64,000 bases of DNA from Nitrosomonadales bacterium (GTDB taxonomy: Bacteria > Pseudomonadota > Gammaproteobacteria > Burkholderiales > Gallionellaceae): the NCBI GenBank assembly GCA_016721605.1, contig JADKHS010000002.1:1-64000 (forward strand). Direction: 5' to 3'. The position numbers and the translations under genes were made by a program. Below the pieces are notes generated by a model. That model was not told where the DNA came from. It worked only from the letters and a program-made list of their open reading frames with translations, and made no database searches. This document shows positions 60,707-64,000 of the stretch, in pieces; position 1 is the stretch's first letter; the number at the start of each line of letters is the position of its first letter.

Positions 60707-61527
60707 GGTAGGCTGTTTACCCGGTTGCGCAAATTAAATGTCGCGGTGAAAGCGCGCCTTAATCGCCTGTCAGCAGGAACAGCGACAACTGCGCCGTTGC
60801 AATTCAGGTAATTACCGCCTGCAGGAACAATATTTGTTTGGTCTGAACGAATCAGTATGCAGACTCGCGTCGTGACTACTTGACTCCAGTCAGCCGGTAG
60901 TGAAACATATTGGTTGACTGACTGGTCGCCAGTGGTATCAATGCCATAAAGAACTTGAAAGTCCTCTACATTCCCCAATAACACAATACCAGCAGGCCCG
61001 GGGCCGGGTGCAACCGGCGCAGCACCGATAATTCCAGCACACCGCAACTGCGCATTAACTGCATCCAAATTAAAATGATTCTGGATGACATTATTGCCCG
61101 CCAAGTATTCGGTTGCGTCAACGTCACCATCTTCACAATCCCGATCCCCAACCGCACCATCGTACTGCACAGCTAATGTATCGGCCGCACTTGGGGCGCT
61201 TGCGGTGCCATCAGTACCCGTGATAGCCGTTCCCGCGAATCCAATCTTAAGACCCGTGAATGGAATTTCTGCAAGACCCGCCTGTTTGATGCTGCGCCCA
61301 AGAACTTCCATCGCAAAACGACCGCTCTCCTGAATACGGGCGTTATCCTCCTGTATACGAAAAACTTGACGGCTGCTGGTAAAAACCGTACCAATAACCA
61401 GTAGCAATATCAGACCAATGGTCATTGCGATCATTAGCTCCACTAAGGTGAAACCTCGCTGCGAATTAGACTCGAAGCCTCCTGAGTCAGGACCGGATCT
61501 AACACAATTCATTAGTAAGGTAAGCAT
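60703..61527 (-). CDS. pilW: Type IV minor pilin PilW-like
   Basis: 274 residues from the ATG at 61527, which overlaps the pilV stop (TAATG). A leader with a few extra residues precedes RG^FTLVELMIAMTIGLILLL. The body has QESGRFAMEVLGRSIKQAGL and ends RRAFTATFNLRNRVNSLP, both PilW features. It forms part of the tip complex with PilV, PilX and PilY1. The longer open frame to 61710 is a shadow of pilV. Confidence 0.92.
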   Translation of the reverse strand: MLTLLMNCVRSGPDSGGFESNSQRGFTLVELMIAMTIGLILLLVIGTVFTSSRQVFRIQEDNARIQESGRFAMEVLGRSIKQAGLAEIPFTGLKIGFAGTAITGTDGTASAPSAADTLAVQYDGAVGDRDCEDGDVDATEYLAGNNVIQNHFNLDAVNAQLRCAGIIGAAPVAPGPGPAGIVLLGNVEDFQVLYGIDTTGDQSVNQYVSLPADWSQVVTTRVCILIRSDQTNIVPAGGNYLNCNGAVVAVPADRRLRRAFTATFNLRNRVNSLP

Positions 61528-62045
61528 TAGGGAGAAAATCTTGTCAAGAAACAGCGCGTATTGACTGGTGTGCCCACTGGACACGCAGAATCCGTCGCAC
61601 CCCCCATTTCTTTTTCGATCCACCTCATGGTAATCAAATAGCCCGTTGCCGGAGTACCGGATACAGCTCCCACACCACCCGGTAACAGGGCGGCATTGGC
61701 TGTATTCCACTGAGCATGATCAAAAACCGACATTTGTGCCGAGGTGCAATTTCCTGCCACACAATCAGCACTGACCGGAATAACAGCAGACATCGCATTG
61801 TAATCTTCAGTACGTACACCTGCCAGATTGGCGCGCATACGATCTGCGATGTCCAGAGTTTGTTGAGTCGCAATTGAACGGTAATACGCTGTATTGTTGC
61901 TACGCATACCGGTTGTAATCAAAGCTGCCATACCCAACAAACCAAAAGAAACCACCAGAATCGTAACCAGTACTTCCAGCATACTAAATCCACTCTGCTT
62001 ATTATCAAGCCGCCTTCTCAAATTGAGCGTGCAATTTATGCGCAT
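61527..62045 (-). CDS. pilV: Type IV minor pilin PilV-like
   Basis: 172 residues. The leader reads KQSG^FSMLEVLVTILVVSFGLLGMA, typical for PilV, and is followed by ALITTGMRSNNTAYYRSIATQQT and IADRMRANLAGV. The start overlaps the fimT stop (ATGCGCATAA). It belongs to the priming complex with PilW and PilX. Confidence 0.92.
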   Translation of the reverse strand: MRINCTLNLRRRLDNKQSGFSMLEVLVTILVVSFGLLGMAALITTGMRSNNTAYYRSIATQQTLDIADRMRANLAGVRTEDYNAMSAVIPVSADCVAGNCTSAQMSVFDHAQWNTANAALLPGGVGAVSGTPATGYLITMRWIEKEMGGATDSACPVGTPVNTRCFLTRFSP

Positions 62046-62557
62046 GTACCGCCTCCTTTATCGGTACGCAAACGACCTTGATTATTCAAAGTCAATCTTC
62101 TGGACATCTCAACACCACGGCTATCACACAAAGAAAAGGTGTCATTAAACCCAAACGTAAATCCACTCGCGGCGAATGTCACCCTTGTCCTGTTTCCAGA
62201 TGTCAGCGTACTTTGGCCAGATAATGCGCTGCCGACCCGGATAATTTCTTCACCCGCATCTACTGTTCCATCATTATTAGCATCTGCAAACACTAGCCAG
62301 CCACTTGTCCAGGCAGTTACACCGGCACAGGCTGTACCGTTTGTACTGGGGCAAATTGTAGTCGGGCTACTTCTTTTAATGGCCTCACTCTTAGCTAACA
62401 TCATGGCCGAGAAAAAATTATTACTCTGCGCTATAAGCTGACTATCCTGAACTAACGTGCGGTAACTTGGTGCCGCCATCGCCAACAGAATACTTGCCAC
62501 ACTCAACGTGACAAGTATTTCAATTACCGTAAATCCTCTGTTGCCAGCCATGTACAT
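62036..62557 (-). CDS. fimT: FimT/GspH-type minor pilin
   Basis: About 173 residues; the first gene of the minor pilin operon. The leader NRG^FTVIEILVTLSVASILLAMA has Glu5; next come MLAKSEAIKRSSPTTICPS and SGWLVFADANNDGTVDAGE, the FimT/GspH body motif. The start is not certain: ATGs at 62557 (MYMAGN) and 62566 both follow a G-rich patch, and the open frame goes up to 62611. Confidence 0.9.
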   Translation of the reverse strand: MYMAGNRGFTVIEILVTLSVASILLAMAAPSYRTLVQDSQLIAQSNNFFSAMMLAKSEAIKRSSPTTICPSTNGTACAGVTAWTSGWLVFADANNDGTVDAGEEIIRVGSALSGQSTLTSGNRTRVTFAASGFTFGFNDTFSLCDSRGVEMSRRLTLNNQGRLRTDKGGGTCA

Positions 62558-62611
62558 GACTCCCATTCCCCCAACATCCGAACATTTAAAACTGTTTGTA
62601 GTAACGGTCAA

Positions 62612-62987
62612 CCTTTGTTAGCGGTCAACTCCAGATTAACTTTAATTTTTTAAACACAAAATTTCATTAATTAATTCCCTGCTAACTAATACAACACATT
62701 ACATACACCACACACTGATCAGCCAGTCGGCTAATACTTCATACTGGCTATTCGCTTTAATACTGCATAGTGGTTCGCTGAACCACTATCGACTCCACCA
62801 TATTGGAATACATCACTGCTCACCCTCGCTTGCGCATTACCATGACTTCCTCCATCATTTCGGTAGGAAATGCCTAGTCAATGCGAAGATTTTTCAGCAT
62901 AAAATTTACTTCTTCCGCGAAAAATTGAACGTTGATTGATTACTCTGTGTCACATAAAGCCATTTTTATCCATTCAGGAAAACACAT
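62612..62987. other. Intergenic region upstream of the minor pilin operon and tautomerase
   Basis: About 375 AT-rich bases between two divergent units. It holds a perfect inverted repeat at 62767-62789. No gene is seen. Confidence 0.45.
62767..62789. promoter_or_regulatory. Perfect 10-bp palindrome in the divergent region
   Basis: ATAGTGGTTC and GAACCACTAT separated by GCT. It is too far from both genes and has no T-run, so it is more like an operator than a terminator. A nearby looser pair (GCCAGT/ACTGGC, about 62721-62747) may extend the structure. No regulator can be named. Confidence 0.35.
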
Positions 62988-63173
62988 ATGCCTTACGTCA
63001 ATATTCGCATTGCCGGTAATCTCAGCCGCGAACAGAAAGCAAAGATCGCAGCAGAGATCACCGACACACTGGAACGCATCGCACACAAACCAAAGTCCTA
63101 CACCTACATTACCTTCGACGAACTACCAGACGAGAACTGGGCGATTGCAGGAAAATTGCTGGATGAAGAATAA
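62988..63173 (+). CDS. 4-oxalocrotonate tautomerase family protein
   Basis: 61 residues with the catalytic proline just after the start Met (MPYVNIRIAG), and REQKAKIAAEITDTLERI and SYTYITFDEL. Members form oligomers and use Pro1 as a base. The substrate is unknown; the family covers tautomerase and dehalogenase-type activities. It overlaps the flavoprotein gene by about 11 bases, so the two are probably coupled. Confidence 0.88.
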   Translation: MPYVNIRIAGNLSREQKAKIAAEITDTLERIAHKPKSYTYITFDELPDENWAIAGKLLDEE

Positions 63174-64000
63174 GCTGAACGCCAGTTCGGTTACCGTCAT
63201 CGGTGGCGGTCCTGCCGGACTAATGGCAGCCGAGGTATTGATTCAGGGCGGCGTGCGGGTCGATCTTTACGATGCCATGTCATCCGTGGGACGCAAGTTT
63301 CTGATGGCTGGCAAGGGCGGCATGAATATCACGCATTCCGAGACCATGGAACCATTCCTCGCGCTACGGTGCGCGTCGCGCCCAGATCAAGCCGCTGCTT
63401 GACACCTTTGGGCCAGAGGCTCTGCAAGAGTGGGTGCATAACCTTGGGATAGAGACATTCATCGGCACATCCGGGCGCGTATTTCCGACTGACATGAAAG
63501 CAGCGCCGCTCTTACGCGCCTGGCTGCACCGATTGCGTGAGTCAGGTGTTCATTTTCATATGCGCCATCGCTGGTGTGGATGGAATGAAAATGGCGCGCT
63601 TCGTTTTGCCACACCACAGAGCGAGCACACCGTGCATGCCGATGTAGTGGTACTGGCACTGGGTGGCGGCAGTTGGGCGCGGCTCGGTTCCGATGGCGCA
63701 TGGGTGCCGCTGCTCCGCAGCGCGGCATTCCGTTATGCCATTACAGCCCGCAAACTGTGGTTTCGATGTCGGCTGGAGCGAGCACTTCAGCTCCCGCTTC
63801 GCCGGGCATCCGGTAAAAGCGGTGGCAGTAACCTTTATTGATGCAGCAGGGCGCTCTCATCGTCAACAGGGTGACCTCATGGTAACAACGACCGGGATTG
63901 AAGGCGGACTGATTTACGCGTTGTCCGCACGCCTGCGCGATGAGATTGCAACCACAGGCGCGGCAATCATTTACCTCGATCTGACGCCCGGAAAAGATTT
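63163..64000 (+). CDS. HI0933/BaiN-like FAD-dependent oxidoreductase, 3'-truncated by window edge, frame-broken
   Basis: The start at 63163 (MKNKLNASS) overlaps the tautomerase stop. The FAD-binding motif is VIGGGPAGLMAAEVL, and the HI0933-family signature GRKFLMAGKGGMNITHSE follows. About 63362 lacks two bases (LARYGARRAQIKPLLDTF reads in the next frame). The continuing frame has TSGRVFPTDMKAAPLLRAWL and LALGGGSWARLGSDG. Another break near 63695-63735 leads to GFDVGWSEHFSSRFAGHPV. The gene continues beyond 64000. Physiological role unknown. Confidence 0.85.

Overview
The window looks like about 64 kb of a betaproteobacterial chromosome. Gallionellaceae or a related Nitrosomonadales lineage is my best guess from gene content and order, not a proven placement. 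Typical gene orders are the M16 peptidase pair divergent from ftsY-ftsE-ftsX, rsmD-coaD-ferredoxin, lptF/lptG divergent from pepA-holC-DUF2486-valS, and the minor pilin operon fimT-pilV-pilW-pilX-pilY1-pilE. No rRNA, tRNA or CRISPR array was recognised.

Layout: 1-11.6 kb holds housekeeping and stress genes (Lon-like protease, yaeQ, arfB, S4 protein, an EVE-plus-nuclease gene, prfC, ychJ, srkA, DUF1415, rhlE, a TIGR01777 epimerase). 11.6-16.7 kb is an accessory island: IS110, IS4 and REP-associated transposase remnants flank a GC-rich operon of two secreted tail-fibre-domain (S74-like) paralogues and an IPTL-CTERM protein. 16.7-37.6 kb holds a mutarotase, a metacaspase, ferredoxin/coaD/rsmD, two M16 peptidases, ftsYEX, a trypsin-TPR protease, IS3 and MITE remnants, lptGF, pepA, holC, DUF2486, valS, tusA and bepA. 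37.6-62.6 kb is dominated by type IV pilus biology: a major pilin with a downstream TMTC-like membrane glycosyltransferase candidate, a GAF-GspE traffic ATPase, an FHA protein, a PP2C phosphatase, a cyclase-Ser/Thr kinase fusion heading a Pil-Chp-like chemosensory operon, and the minor pilin/PilY1 operon. The window ends in a tautomerase and a partial flavoprotein.

The most coherent system is at 39.4-62.6 kb. Pilin, secretion ATPase, minor pilins and tip adhesin sit around a chemosensory array, and between them lies a eukaryotic-like kinase/phosphatase/FHA set fused or linked to cyclic nucleotide signalling. It reads as a multi-input controller of pilus extension.

A technical feature colours everything. 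Many genes, including essential ones (valS, ftsY, ftsE, rsmD), are broken by single-base losses in short homopolymers that restore a normal family sequence when put back. I treat these as probable sequence errors and give each as one gene. A few breaks are different in kind (large internal deletions in the Lon-like gene, rhlE and the IS elements) and may be real.
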